Below, in pieces: positions 53,527 to 64,000 of a stretch of 64,000 bases of DNA; position 1 is the stretch's first letter, and each line of letters begins with the position of its first letter. Origin of the DNA: Hemicordylus capensis. Its lineage: Eukaryota; Chordata; Lepidosauria; Squamata; Cordylidae. Below the pieces are notes generated by a model, which worked only from the letters and a program-made list of their open reading frames with translations, did not search any database and was not told where the DNA came from. The DNA lies in the NCBI RefSeq assembly GCF_027244095.1, contig NC_069662.1, positions 142,432,294 to 142,496,293 on the forward strand. Direction: 5' to 3'. A program made the position numbers and the translations under genes.

Positions 53527-53803
53527 CGTTACAAGAATTGCCCCATTTGCTAAGCAGGGTCCACCCTGGTTTGCATTTGAATGGGAGACATGTGAACACT
53601 GTAAGATATTCCCCTTAGGGGATGGGTCTGCTCTGGGAAGAGCACCTGCGTTCTTGTATGCAGAAGGTTCCATGTTCCCTCCCTGGCATCTCCAAGGTAG
53701 GGCTGTGAGAGACTCCTGCCTGCAATTTTGGAGAAGCTGCTCTGTGTAGACAGTACTGAGCTAGATGAACCAATGGTCTGACTCTGTATAAGGCAGCTTC
53801 CTA
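53527..53803 (+). mobile_element. Composite SINE with 5S-like head, 5'-truncated
   Basis: 'gctaagcagggtccaccctg', 'catttgaatgggagac', 'ggggatgggtctgctctggg' and Bov-B-like tail to 'cttcctatgtcctat'. It abuts the CR1 end, so it truncated it or inserted beside it. Confidence 0.8.
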
Positions 53804-53824
53804 TGTCCTATACAAAACAAAAAA

Positions 53825-53935
53825 ATGTTTTAATGGTTTTAAGGTTTTAATTTCTGTTTTAATTTGTTTTATGTTGCTGTAAATTGTCCAGAGACAGAAG
53901 TTTGGGGCAGTGTACAAATATATATGGACACTTCT
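53825..53935 (+). mobile_element. L2-type LINE tail
   Basis: T-rich 'ttttaatttgttttatg', then 'taaattgtccagagac' and 'ggcagtgtacaaatata', the usual L2 end. Confidence 0.55.
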
Positions 53936-55389
53936 AATGTATGTTGGTCTATCACATGACAGTGATGATCATCTATGGAAGTCTTGCATGTGAAAAAGGC
54001 CTAAGTCACATTGCTTTGAGTGGAAACCTACCTCCAAAGAAGTGTATTTAGGAATGCAGTTTTGGAGAATTTTGGCTGTTGTATCCTACACGTCTCTACA
54101 CCTTAGTTTTTGTATAGGTTAGGTGCCCACAAATCATTTGATACTGATTGCAAAATGGGTGCTTAGACTAACATTATGTATCTGAACTTCCACTTCCCAA
54201 AATTCAATTCTTCACATTTTATAGTACTGAATTGAACTCAATTATACGGGCTGCATGAAAAACACAATCTAATCTTACATAATCACAGTATTCTGTTTTT
54301 GATCCTAGCCTGATAACTTGCCATCATTTAACTAGCTTTGGTGGAACTTGTTATTTTATGCATTTGCAGTTAGATTTGCAATTTTGTTTAATTTAGAGGA
54401 CTTTTCTTTCCTGGACAGTGTGTTATCCAATACTCTGCTTTAATTTCTAACTTGGATATCGGTAGCAAGTAGAGCCAGCGATTCTTGGGTTACTGGTGAC
54501 CCACTTCTTTGGTCATGAATGTTTGTTGTCATCCATTCTGACAAGAGAGTTGAGCAAATGTGATAGTGAGTTGATTTTATTATGTGTTAAATATTCATTT
54601 GTTTGTAATAAGAAAAGTGAAATATGCCTAAACTTCAGGCTCTGGCTTGCTCTTCACAAGTGCTGATTGGGCATCCATTTGATAAATTAGTTTTTAGTTC
54701 TTGGAGCACTTCTTACTTAGTGTTGTTAAGATGGACAGAACTGGGTTTACTTCACTAATTGGTAATGCCCATCCATAAAAATAAGCATGTACTCTGAGCT
54801 CTTCAGAGGAAGAGTGGGATATAAATGTAAAAAATAAAAATAAATAAAATAACTTAACACTTGCACAAACCCCATGATGTAGACCAAATGAGAGCAGCTT
54901 GATTTCCCATATTCCATATTCTATTTATATCTTATTTCTCATTTGTGAAGTGCTCAAAGCATTTTGCAGAAGTTCCTGGTTTTCCTTAAACAACTCTACA
55001 ATAGATCACTCTCATTGTTCTCCTGTTGAAGATGGGATGGGGAGTGAAGTGGAACTGATGGCAGAGGGGAGATCTGAACTGATTAACAGCTAAGCCACCA
55101 TGGTATACCAGCGCTATCTGGACACGGTCATGGCCATAGTAATTCTCTTTAGTTATTTTCAGCAATAAGATCCTCTTTTATCCCTTTAAAAGAAGCTTTA
55201 AAAACAAATCCTGGCTGGGTTCAGACAGTAATCTAAACCAAAGGTGGTTGTGGCTGGAGATGATGGCACTGGTAATCCAATAATATCTGGGAACCCCCAA
55301 TCTAAACCTTGGTTTATGGGTAATGGAAGGGACTAGATGTAAGGTAGCTGTCTCTAGTTTTGGGTCCTCCCCCATGATGCATTAAATTG
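53936..55389. other. Sequence with a SINE tail and hAT scrap, no exon seen
   Basis: A tRNA-SINE tail ('gaggaagagtgggatataaa') lies at 54780-54850, and a hAT-MITE scrap ('gtaatccaataatatctggg') at 55230-55300. Otherwise unique-looking AT-rich sequence. Confidence 0.45.
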
Positions 55390-55397
55390 TTCTAGCC

Positions 55398-55533
55398 CAG
55401 GGATTCTCAAACTTGGGTCCTCAGGTGTTATTGGACTTCAACTCCCATAATCCCCAGCCTCAGTGGCCTTTGGTTGGGGATTATGGGAGTTGAAGTCCAA
55501 TAACACCTGAGGACCCAAGTTTGAGAATCACTG
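55398..55533. mobile_element. hAT-type MITE, near-perfect palindrome
   Basis: The ends are CAGGGATTCTCAAACTTGGG and ...GTTTGAGAATCACTG. The arms are about 60 bp each and almost perfectly complementary around a short loop (about 55460-55473). The flanks are TTCTAGCC (55390-55397) and TTCTAGTC (55534-55541), 7 of 8. The preserved arms make it one of the younger MITEs here, or one kept similar by gene conversion between arms. Confidence 0.87.
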
Positions 55534-55802
55534 TTCTAGTCGCTCCAGTTCCTGAAGAGTCTCTCTTGCTGTGCTGCAGCATGGTGCCCCTATAAGTGTA
55601 GGGCCCTGGATGACCAGCCTCCAACCTTCTCCTTCAGACATTCCTGGTGTAAAGACTGGCAACTCCTAGGCCAGTCAGAATTCTGTGAGGCTTAAATGTG
55701 GCCCCTCTGGAGTACTAGAAATGTCTTGTGAAGAAGAAATGTTTAGGGTTACTGTATTCAACCCACAGTACCGTACACTTCTGTAACAAAAGGTATTGCA
55801 AT

Positions 55803-55931
55803 TAGTGTCCCCTCTAACAGGGATTCCCAGATGTTGTTGACTACAACTCCCAGAATCCCCAAGAAAAAGCCATTGCAGCTCTGGGAGTTGTAGTCAACAA
55901 CATCTGAAAATCCCTGTTAGGGGGAACACTG
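55803..55931. mobile_element. hAT-type MITE
   Basis: The ends are TAGTGTCCCCTCTAACAGGG and ...TTAGGGGGAACACTG, with arms 'agatgttgttgactacaact' and complement. Same family as 2301 and 42744. I do not see a matching duplication. Confidence 0.72.
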
Positions 55932-56349
55932 GTTCCATCTTTCTTTTGTTAAAGCAGGCAAGACTCTCTCTAGCGGAGGGGAACTGATAGATTGGCAAAG
56001 AGAAACACCATCTTGAGTGGCAAGCTGACAACTCTAAAGGCTGTTCTGCTTAATATAGGGCAGCAATTCCAAGTTTGCTGCACAGTGTACTGATCCTGGC
56101 TCTTGGATAAAAGTATCTGTAAGGTACTCCCATGCATGTGTTTTGACTTGTTCTCACTCACTGAAGCTGCTTCGTCCTGCCACTGAGCTTAAACAACCTC
56201 ATTATGTTGTTGGGAAGATAAAAGAGGGGACATGAGCTCTGTATGTTGGCATGAGCTACCTTGAGAAAGCCTAGAATATGAATGCAACTGGTAAAAATAA
56301 AAATTATGGGTGCACACACAAAAATCACAGTACATGTAGCAACCCTGAG

Positions 56350-56538
56350 CAGTGGTCCCTCAAATTTTTTTTCATCTCTGTGCGGAATGAATTTTGTTCT
56401 GGGCGGCAGTATGAAGTCTGTGTGCGCGCACCTGCATTCAGAATGGGGCCTTCCTGATTCAACCTGAGTGGGATCTAAATTGAACTGAGCAGACATCCAA
56501 AAACTTGTGAGCGTGCGCACACCTTAGAGGGAACAGTG
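56350..56538. mobile_element. hAT-type MITE with perfect 8-bp duplication
   Basis: The ends are CAGTGGTCCCTC and ...TTAGAGGGAACAGTG. An exact 8-bp duplication ACCCTGAG flanks it (56342-56349 and 56539-56546). The interior is not palindromic and matches 49800-49926. Confidence 0.85.
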
Positions 56539-56604
56539 ACCCTGAGACTTGCATTTCTCTCCCATGGAGTTTTGTTGTTTTCTCATAATGCAAGCCTGCT
56601 ACCT

Positions 56605-57085
56605 TCTCTGTTTATTGATTTAGCACATTTCTATACCACCCCATATAAAAATCTCCAGGCAGTTTACAATTTAAAACACAACCATAATAAAAACATTTAC
56701 ATGATTAAACCAACCAGTTGCAGGGGAGCGACAGCAGGAAAGAAGGCATGCCCTCACCTCTTGCCTGTGGGCTCCCAAGAGGTATCGGGTGGGCCACTGT
56801 GTGAAACAAGATGCTGGACTAGATAGGCCTTGGGTGTGATCCAGTAGGGCTGTTCTTATGTTCAATTTAAAATATAGATTAAAACCTCTAAATGTTTAAA
56901 ATCACAGGTTAAAAGCCATATTAAACAGGTATGTCTTCAGATATTTCTTAAAAACATCCAGAGAAGGGGGGGCTCTAACTTTTTGTTAGGGAGCGTGTTC
57001 CAAAGTCTCAGGAGGCCCGGTTTTTAGTTGCCACTGACCAAGCTGGTGGCGACCACAACCATTCAGGCTTCATAGATCTACTTTA
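56605..57085 (-). mobile_element. L2 LINE 3' part, interrupted by a CR1-like end
   Basis: 'tctataccaccccatataaa', 'ctccaggcagtttac' and an AAAAT-rich UTR precede the break. 'gtatgtcttcagatatttc', 'ggagcgtgttccaaag' and 'ggtggcgaccacaacc' follow it, the complement of the L2 coding end as at 60780-60930. The CR1-like piece at 56712-56866 splits it. Confidence 0.72.
56712..56866 (+). mobile_element. CR1-like LINE 3' end nested in L2
   Basis: 'ttgcaggggagcgacagc', 'gggccactgtgtgaaac', 'gctggactagataggcc' and the end 'gggctgttcttatgttc'. It matches 50215-50385. Orientation is opposite to the L2 host. Confidence 0.65.
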
Positions 57086-57415
57086 ACTGGTCATAAAACA
57101 TCCTGAATGATCACTTTGTTCTGTGAAAATATGTCACTTTTTCAGTGAACCTTCCAAAGTGGCTTACGTAAAAACATTAGAACCATAAGCATCCATAAAA
57201 AGCTATATAACAAGTAGCTTCTGTCCCAAAGAAGCTGCTTATAACATTTTTTCTTTTTTTGCCTTATTGTGTTCAATTTCCTTGCTATGAGTATATAAAT
57301 GATACAGGTGCATGCACTTACCTGTTCAGTTGCATCTGTAATTGAGTTGTGCTTGTGTGCGCGCATTTTAATGATGAAGAAAGTTTCAATGTAGGCATTT
57401 TGGTTTTATTTCCAG

Positions 57416-57598
57416 GATTTAGTATTTGAGATGCTTCCCTTGACCAGCAAGTCCATGACATTTGATAGCTTTCCTGATCCTTCGGATACCTGGGAAATAA
57501 TTGAAACTATTGGCAAAGGAACATATGGCAAAGTTTTTAAAGTATTCAACAAGAAAAATGGAAGCAAAGCAGCAGTCAAGATCTTGGATCCCGTTCAT
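57416..57598 (+). CDS. MYO3A: Myosin IIIA, first coding exon (start of the kinase domain)
   Basis: Class III myosins carry a serine/threonine kinase ahead of the motor domain. They act at the tips of actin protrusions such as hair-cell stereocilia and photoreceptor calycal processes. The exon begins after a pyrimidine-rich acceptor ('ttttatttccag', AG at 57414-57415) and has 15 untranslated bases. The ATG is at 57431, and the exon ends in phase 0 before GTAAGT (57599). The 56 residues contain '[20 protein letters not shown]', with glycine loop GKGTYGKV (28-35) and the AAVK lysine (K50). 'FPDPSDTW' and 'KKNG' fit MYO3A better than MYO3B as I recall them. The rest of the protein lies beyond the window. 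A 67-residue reading would run into the intron. Confidence 0.93.
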
Positions 57599-58779
57599 GT
57601 AAGTTACTCTAAACTAATAGCTGTAAATGTATGAAATCATAGTGTTATTCAAATAGACCCCAAACAATATGGGCAAGAATGAATATTTTCATGCTAAAAC
57701 TGCAGTTTTTTAAAAAATTGTGTCTTGTATGAATAATGTTCAAAGGGAAACATCTTTTTTTGAACTGGTTCCATATGCCAACATAGTTCTGGAAAAGTAG
57801 TAGACCTTGGCAACCACTTTGGATAAGTGGATGTGCTGGTTGCTCTGTGATGGATCAAGATCACACTGAGCAAGTTTAATACTAAATTTTCTTTTCTTAA
57901 GTGTCTTAAGATTCCGGTGGCACATCTACAGGTTAATCCGTGAGTGTGTGTATGATCTTGGGACATGGTCTGAGGGTTCATATTGTAGGCACTTTGCTGA
58001 AGTTTCTTGATCTTCTCTGTGCCTAGATGGGTGACTTGTTTGGGAACCCCATGGCTTGACTAACTTGTCTTACTAATCCCTTCCCTTGGGTAATTTAGTC
58101 AGGATGTCGGCCCATGTTTGCCACCTTGAGTTCCATAACTGATGGCATATAACTGTAATAAATATCCGTGTGTGTGTTGTATGTGAGACTAACTTTGATG
58201 CCTGACTGCAGTGGTTGTTGGAACCTATCAAAACCGTAATTCTTCAGATCCAACATACCCAAGAGACTGTCTCCTCCCTTGTGTCACTTTTGCAATCTCT
58301 GACCGTTCATAGTGCCCTCCTGCACAGAGGTATGGCAAAGGGCAGAGTGGGCCCGTGTTCAGCCATTGCACATGAGTGGCTCCCCCCACAGTGGCACCTT
58401 GCCGCTGCTCCTACCACTGCCACTATTGCTCCTTTCCCCAACTCTGCCACCGTCTGTTCTGGCTCCACCACCTCCACTGTCGCTCCTGGCCTCTGCCCCT
58501 GCTGCCATCCAGTTGGGTCGAGAGCAGGAAGCTGCTTCCTACCCCCACCGGGAGCCAGAGGGGAATGGAAGGTACACATGTGCCCTATGTCAGCATCAGA
58601 GTGCACGGGCACCTTCTGTTCCCCTTTGGCTCTCGGCAGGGTCAGAACAAGCAACTTCATGCTCCCAACTAGGCTTGTGAGGGGAGAGCCAGGAGCATTA
58701 ACGGAGGTGGTGAGGTCAGGAGTGATGGTAAGAGGAGGGGGCAGGGGGCTTCCAGACCCTGGCAGGCCCAAGGATTCCT

Positions 58780-59035
58780 CCCCTGCTAACTGGGCAAAGA
58801 GGCACCTTTTACCATGGTGATTCTCTTTATTTAGCAGGGGGAGTGTAACTGGCCCTATCCACCCCCAGCACAGTATCTCCAGTGACTGTTGCTGGTGTCT
58901 ATCTTGCGTTTTTTAGAATGTGAGCCCTTTGGGGACAGGGAGCCATGTTATTTATTTATTATTTCTCCATGTAAACCGCCCTGAGCCATTTTTGGAAGGG
59001 CACTATAGAAATCGAATTAATAATAATATTCCAAA
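58780..59035 (+). mobile_element. SINE-like repeat with LINE-derived tail, good copy
   Basis: 'cctgctaactgggcaaagag', 'gtgattctctttatttagc', 'cacccccagcacagtatc', 'gtgagccctttggggacagg' and tail 'aaaccgccctgagcc' with AATAAT. This is the best-preserved copy of the 13367 family in the window. Confidence 0.75.
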
Positions 59036-59500
59036 GACATTTTGAAACATTGGTAGCTCCATCTCTGCTCCTGCATTATCATTTATGCACCAGCTTAAGA
59101 CCTCAAGTACACGTGGGAATGAGTTCTTAGTGGCTATCCCTGTGGGACATACTCCTGTTAGAAGCCAAAGTCAGATAATCCACTGATTAGGACCAACTAC
59201 AATATCACTGCATAAATGAGCAAGCTTTTGAGTTCTCCAGAATCCTTCATTGGGCTGAATATTCAGCAAAACAAAGGGGAGCGGGGGAGACAAAGCAGGT
59301 ATAATGGAAAAGTCCCAAGGCCTAAAGCTGGTGGTAGTCTTTAGGTAGAGTGCAGGACGTTTCATGCTGACTTAATTTGATTAGCCTCTGCTAGGTGTGA
59401 GCGAGACAGAGTTTGAATATCGTGCTGGAGATTCTTCAAAACCTGAACCCTGACACTGCTTTATTTTCTGTTTGCTTGTATTTCTGTCTGTTAATGGTTA

Positions 59501-59826
59501 TCTATCCATCCATCCATCTATCTAATTCTCTTAGATGTACCCACTGCTAATCCTATGCATGGCAGCTCTTGGGAGAGTTAGTGAGTGAGGGGAGGGGGAG
59601 AGGAAAGTGACAGCGGTGGGGAACATAAGGCCAGCGAACAGGCGGCCAGGGAAAGAAAGAGAAAGTGGCGATGGGGGTTGGGGAGAGAAAGCGGTGGCTG
59701 GGGGGAGGGGGGAGAAAGTGGTGGCTGGCCAGAGAAAAAAAACATTGGCGGGGGGAGGGCTGAGAAAGAGGGGCCGGGAACGAGGGAGAACTAGAGGTGC
59801 AGATCCTCTGCGCCCGGGCCAGCTAG
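59501..59826 (+). mobile_element. Helitron-like non-autonomous element, copy 2
   Basis: The start is TCTATCCATCC... then 'ctaattctcttagatgtacc', directly after an A; the end is GCCAGCTAG followed by T. A strong 3' hairpin, GGTGCAGA with TCTGCGCC (about 59797-59815), lies 11 bases before the end. The start aligns with copy 1 (both 'TCTAT...TAATTCTC.T.G.TGT.CC'), as does the 3' end. The middle is a purine-rich minisatellite with units like 'gagaaagtggtggctgg'. No Rep/helicase coding region. Confidence 0.75.
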
Positions 59827-60589
59827 TCATAATTATTATAGTTAACAGTTAATGTATTGTTACCCGCCTGGCCACCATTTTTATTCATTCCAACTCTTGA
59901 GTGTATGGTTTTCTTCCAATAGCAAACTGGTACAGCATTCCTTTCCCAAAGAGCTACAAGGATTCCCCCCTCTTTAGCACTACCCTGATTTTGAATGCAT
60001 GCTCTCCTGAGGCCCCTTGAGCTTCCTCAGCCTCCCAGCACCCTTTTCGACGGGATGAGTTAGAGCTCCCTGACTTGCCGTAAACCTCTTGTGCCTCCTT
60101 TCTCTTTGACCAACTCTGAACCGGTCTTTCTGTCATATCCCTTTGTTTCCATTTCCCTGTTTCTTTCCTGTTTGTGCCCTTTCCTTTTTTCCTTATCTGG
60201 TTACACTACCTGGCTTAACCTTGGTGAGAGCTCTGAACACTCCTTTCTTAGTTTTATTGATGCAGCCATGTAAGGTACTGTCCAGTCTCATGGCCAGAAC
60301 TGAGTCTGTGCCTAAAATGCATACCTGAATACCCATTGCATTTATCCATCCAAAGGCCTGTGTTGTTAGGACGAGGTGGCCCCTGATTCAGTTGACTTGA
60401 CTGACATTATGGTTACTTCCATTCATTGTTGCAAGGACACTCTTTGCTTTCAGGTTCATCCTGCCACTGCTTGCAGCAATGCACCTTGATGACACAAATT
60501 AGTCTTTAGGGGTTAATGTGTGGAGGATTCTGCGTATGTTCTTGAGGTTTGATTAGATGTCATTTACGTGTATTCTTGCTCTTCTAGTA

Positions 60590-62140
60590 TTTATTTACTT
60601 TAAATTTTTATTTATTTATTTAGAATATGTCTATACCTCCCCAAACTTGCGTGTCTGGGCAGTTTGCAATTAAAATCATTTAAAACACAGAAAACATTTA
60701 AAACCAATATTAAAAATATTAAAACTAAGCCTGGGTGAATAAATGTGTCTTCAGTGCCTTTTAAAAAGGCCCTAGAGATGGGGAGGCTCTTATTTCAATA
60801 GGGAGCATATTCCAAAGTCCAGGGGCAGCTATGGAGAAGGCTTGTTCCCGTGTAGCGGCCAAATGAGTTGGGGCAACTGCAGAAGAACCTCTCTGGATGA
60901 TCTTAACAGGTGGTGGGGCTCATGGCGAAGAAGACGTTCTCTTAAATACCCAGGGCTTCAGCTGTTTAGGGCTTTATAGGTAATAACCAGCACCTTGTAT
61001 TTTGCCCAGAAAGGTATCGGCAGCCAGTGTAGTTCCTTCAACACAGGAGTACTATGGTCTCTCCTAGATGATTCAGAGATCAACCTGGTTGCCGCATTCT
61101 GGACCAACTGCAGTTTCCAGACTACATACAAAGGCAGCCCCACATAGAGCGCTTTGAAGTAATCTAGCCTAGAGGTTACCAGCATATGTACCACCGTTTT
61201 GAGGTCATTCATCTCAAGAAACGGACGCAGCTGGCGTATCAGCTGATGCAGATAAAAAGCACCTCTGGCCACCGCCTCTACCTGAGACACCAGGGAGAGG
61301 TTCAGATCCAAAAGCACCCTCAGACTGCGTATCTGTTCCTTCCGGGGGAGCGTGACCCCATCCAGAACTGGCAGATCAAAATTGTCTCCCGAATGCCAAC
61401 GCTGTACAATAAATAGCTCTGTCTTATCTGGATTCAGCCTCTGTTTGTTATCCCTCATCCAGCCCATTACTGCCTCCAGGCAGGCATTTAGGGAGGGTTA
61501 TACCTTTTCTCAATGATGTTGACACGGAGAAAAAGATTTGGGTGTCATCAGCATACTGATAACACCCTGCACCGAATCTCCTGATGATCTCTCCCAGCGG
61601 TTTCATGTAGATGTTAAACACCTTCGGAGACAATATGGAGCCCTGAGGGACACCATACGAAAGTTCAGATTTTGAACAGTAGTAGTCTCCAAGAGACATC
61701 ATCTGGAATCTGCCCATGAGGTAGGAGCGGAACCACTGCAAAGCAGTGCCTCCCACCCCCAATCCTCTCAGACGTTCCAGAATGATACTATGGTCAATAG
61801 TATCGAAAGCCACCGAAAGATCCAAAAGGACCAACAGAGTCACACTCCCTCTCAATTCCCAATTGGAGATCATCCATCAGGTCCACCCAGGCAGTCTCCA
61901 CCCCATAGCCCACCCCAAAACCAGTCTGAAATGGGTCTAGATAATCAGTTTCCTCCAAGACCGCCTGGAGCTAGGAGGCCACCACTTTCTCAATCCCCTT
62001 GCCCAACCATGGAAGGTTGGAGACAGGCCTATAATTGCTCAACTCTGAGGGATCCAAGGCAGGCTTCATCTGATGATTGCCTCTTTAAGACAAGGAGGCA
62101 TCCTGCCCTCCCTCAGAGCAGCATTTATAATCTTTACTAA
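60590..62140 (-). mobile_element. L2 LINE, reverse transcriptase to 3' end
   Basis: Minus-strand frames at 61448-61873 and 60958-61467 overlap by about 20 bases in different frames, so one frameshift separates them. The first has 'LLVLLDLSVAFDTIDHSIIL', 'YGVPQGSILSPKVFNIYMKP' and 'QYADDTQIF' (YADD at about 61541-61555). The second has 'LNPDKTELFIVQ', 'MLVTSRLDYFKALYVGLPL', 'LQLVQNAATRLI' and 'LKELHWLPI'. Further upstream, 'LQPSMVGQ'-like remnants reach about 62130. The 3' UTR ends near 60600. It is the best L2 reverse-transcriptase region in the window but not active. Confidence 0.87.
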
Positions 62141-62144
62141 GCCC

Positions 62145-62520
62145 TCTACAACATATATCCCGTCCTTCCAGCACACTCCTGCTCTTGGTGGCTTTCAAGA
62201 AAACAAAAACCCAGTAAAACAGAACTAAATACAGACAGGATTAAAACTGGAAGCCCAATTTTAAAATAAGTTTTTAATTACAAAGCAGGGTTCTTTGTAA
62301 AATCATCAGGAAGGGAGACTGATGAAGCACCTCTAGAAGAGCATTCCAAAAACATGGGCTATTGCAAAAACAGGCCTCATCCCTAGCCTCACCAACTGGA
62401 TCTTTATCAGTGGCAGGCTAAGAGCAGGGCTTGAGATGATGATCGGAGGGCCCTGGCAGATTCATATGGGTGCATGTGGTCTGAAAGAGGCCCTGGTCCC
62501 AAGCTCTATTTGACTTTCTA
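62145..62520 (-). mobile_element. Second LINE 3' UTR, probably L2/CR1-like
   Basis: 'atatcccgtccttccagcac', 'ggtggctttcaagaaaac' and an A-rich stretch, then 'gaagagcattccaaaaacatg', look like the complement of another LINE end, placed directly behind the L2 copy. Confidence 0.45.
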
Positions 62521-62764
62521 AGGCCTGTTGACTTCACTAAGATTGCAGACCGATTTAGGATTTTTTCTCTGTGTCTTAAACTTGACAGCTGTTATCTGTG
62601 GGAACACAGTACTGTATCCTTGTTTATAACAGTGAGATGGTTTGCAGGAATACAGAAGTTCAAAGCCTCATAAAAGGCTTGCTTTCAGGATGGTTGCCTG
62701 ATCTTACGAATTCTCGGTTCTTTATAATAAAATACTGCTATGTGGGGAATGGGGGGGGCTATCT

Positions 62765-62831
62765 TCAGTAGGAGGCAGGGGGGGTCTTCATTGTTTGTCT
62801 CAGAGCCCACTCTAATCTTGCTAAGCCCCTG
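62765..62831. mobile_element. Right-end fragment of the 14571/20042 hAT family
   Basis: 'gtctcagagcccactctaat' then 'cttgctaagcccctg' repeats the terminus of the hAT elements at 14571 and 20042. The other end is not recognised. Confidence 0.5.
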
Positions 62832-64000
62832 CTTGTGACACCTGTGGTTTGGCCCCTTAGTACACAATCAGAAATGCTGGTACTGCCAGAAAAAGAGGAC
62901 ACATTTTCACAGACACTAGACCCTTGGCCAGATTGATTTGCTGGGTTGACTTCAGTGTCCTTCATAGCATCCCTCCTCTGTTATGTTTTCCGGTCTCTGC
63001 CTCTTTCAGCCACCCAGTCTTCTGCTATTCTTCTGGAGTTTGCCATAAAGTCTCCACATTTTTAAAAATTTGGTTTTCCACTTGCAAAAGATATCATTTT
63101 TGCTTTAATGACCATGAACATGAATTGTTTCTGTCTGTCTGTGGAAGTTGGGCTGGCTGCATACATTAAACAATGTCCTTCTGTTTAAACTGAAGGAATT
63201 GTTAGTGGCTGCAGAGGGAGCCCTTGCAGTAAACTGAAAAGGCACTTCCATCTTTCTTCAGGAATCCTAGGCTTGAGACACAGGTGAAATTGAAAGGCTG
63301 AGAAAAACCAGTGTGGTAGTGGGTTCCCCTACCCACCCCCTGCCCAGTTAATTTCCATTAAGTTTCAGTATCCTTGACAAAGTAATGAATAATTATCTTT
63401 AAGTTTTGTAAAAATGAAATCTTCTTTCATCCATTGAAGATGTATGAAATGAAAACCGATATGTCTTAGTAAGAACATGTCAATGAGGAAAGGGCTCCCT
63501 GCTGCCTGTGGAAACAGCAGCATACATGATGGAGTAATGGATGTACGGTTATTGAAGTCTAGCTGTCAAGGCAACGTGTTGTGTGTCTTGGTTTACAGGC
63601 TGGAGGTCCCACAGAAGTGTTGCAATAGATATAATGGGAGTGGGCGTTAGGTAGCTTGAAAGCTACTGGGAGCTCCCCAGGCTTATCTGAAACAACTCTC
63701 TAGGCCTTTGGGCTAGCTTCTCCCTCCCTTCCCTTCTAGCCAATACAGCAAATCTGATTGGCTAGCTGAGTGGGGGCATGGCCACAGCATTTATAATCTC
63801 TTTCTTTGGATGCTCAGGCTTGCTTTTACCTTTTCTCCCACATATTTCTCCCTCCCCCCCAAAAAAACAAACCAGCCTTATTTGCTCCCCCCCTCCTGTT
63901 CTGCAGCAAAATTCTCTAGGAATTCAGCAGTCTTGAGATCTCTCATTCTGTCACTGTTCATTTTTGTGCAAGCTGTCATTCTGTGACTGGCTCTGCCACC

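Larger units (their letters stand above)
57599..64000 (+). other. MYO3A: MYO3A intron, continuing past the window
   Basis: It starts with a consensus donor. In mammals the next exon begins with an acidic 'DIDEEIEAEYNIL'-type sequence; I did not find that coding pattern. 57600-58780 holds no recognised repeat apart from a GC-rich stretch at 58320-58790. Open frames of up to 201 codons there, on both strands, lack splice structure or family similarity. 59840-60590 and 62850-64000 hold nothing I recognise. Confidence 0.7.

Noticed and set aside
58215-58820. 201- and 154-codon overlapping frames inside the MYO3A intron
   Set aside because: They run on both strands of a low-complexity, Pro/Ala/Thr-biased GC-rich stretch; the plus-strand one ends inside a SINE. 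No domain or splice evidence.

Overview
This window is a 64 kb piece of a vertebrate nuclear genome, almost certainly a squamate reptile (a lizard is more likely than a snake, but the sequence does not settle it). The evidence is the repeat fauna: Sauria-type SINEs with a Bov-B-like 3' tail, many of them carrying a 5S-rRNA-like head; a Bov-B/RTE LINE; L2 and CR1 LINE fragments; and many short hAT-type inverted-repeat elements. There is no bacterial-style gene content, no operon and no CRISPR array.

The only host coding sequence I can support is one exon on the + strand at 57416-57598. It encodes the first 56 residues of the class III myosin MYO3A, namely the start of its N-terminal kinase domain. 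It has a good splice acceptor, an in-frame ATG and a consensus donor. A GC- and CpG-rich patch about 6-7 kb upstream (50840-51420), ending in a good splice donor, is the best candidate for the MYO3A promoter and an untranslated first exon. In mammals GPR158 lies upstream of MYO3A, so 1-50800 is probably the GPR158-MYO3A intergenic interval. 57599-64000 is MYO3A intron; I did not find the next exon.

The remainder is layered transposable-element sediment. 1-9 kb: a Sauria SINE split by a solo LTR, one hAT MITE inside another, and a 132-146 bp tandem repeat. 9-21 kb: a Bov-B LINE split by a MITE, composite SINEs, a tandemly duplicated SINE unit, and two lengths of one hAT family. 21-33 kb: a third copy of a MITE family with 7-bp target duplications, and a 5'-truncated LINE with a 224-codon open frame and a perfect 12-bp target duplication. 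33-48 kb: L2 copies, CR1 ends, fold-back elements and SINEs. 48.4-49.6 kb: a hAT element that keeps a BED-zinc-finger exon and has been entered by a Helitron-like element. A second Helitron-like copy lies in the MYO3A intron at 59.5 kb.

I see no previously undescribed multi-gene system. The most useful observations are three: the two Helitron-like copies with shared ends, 3' hairpins and a purine-rich minisatellite; the MITE family with 7-bp duplications; and the chain of nested insertions whose boundaries read directly from target-site duplications.
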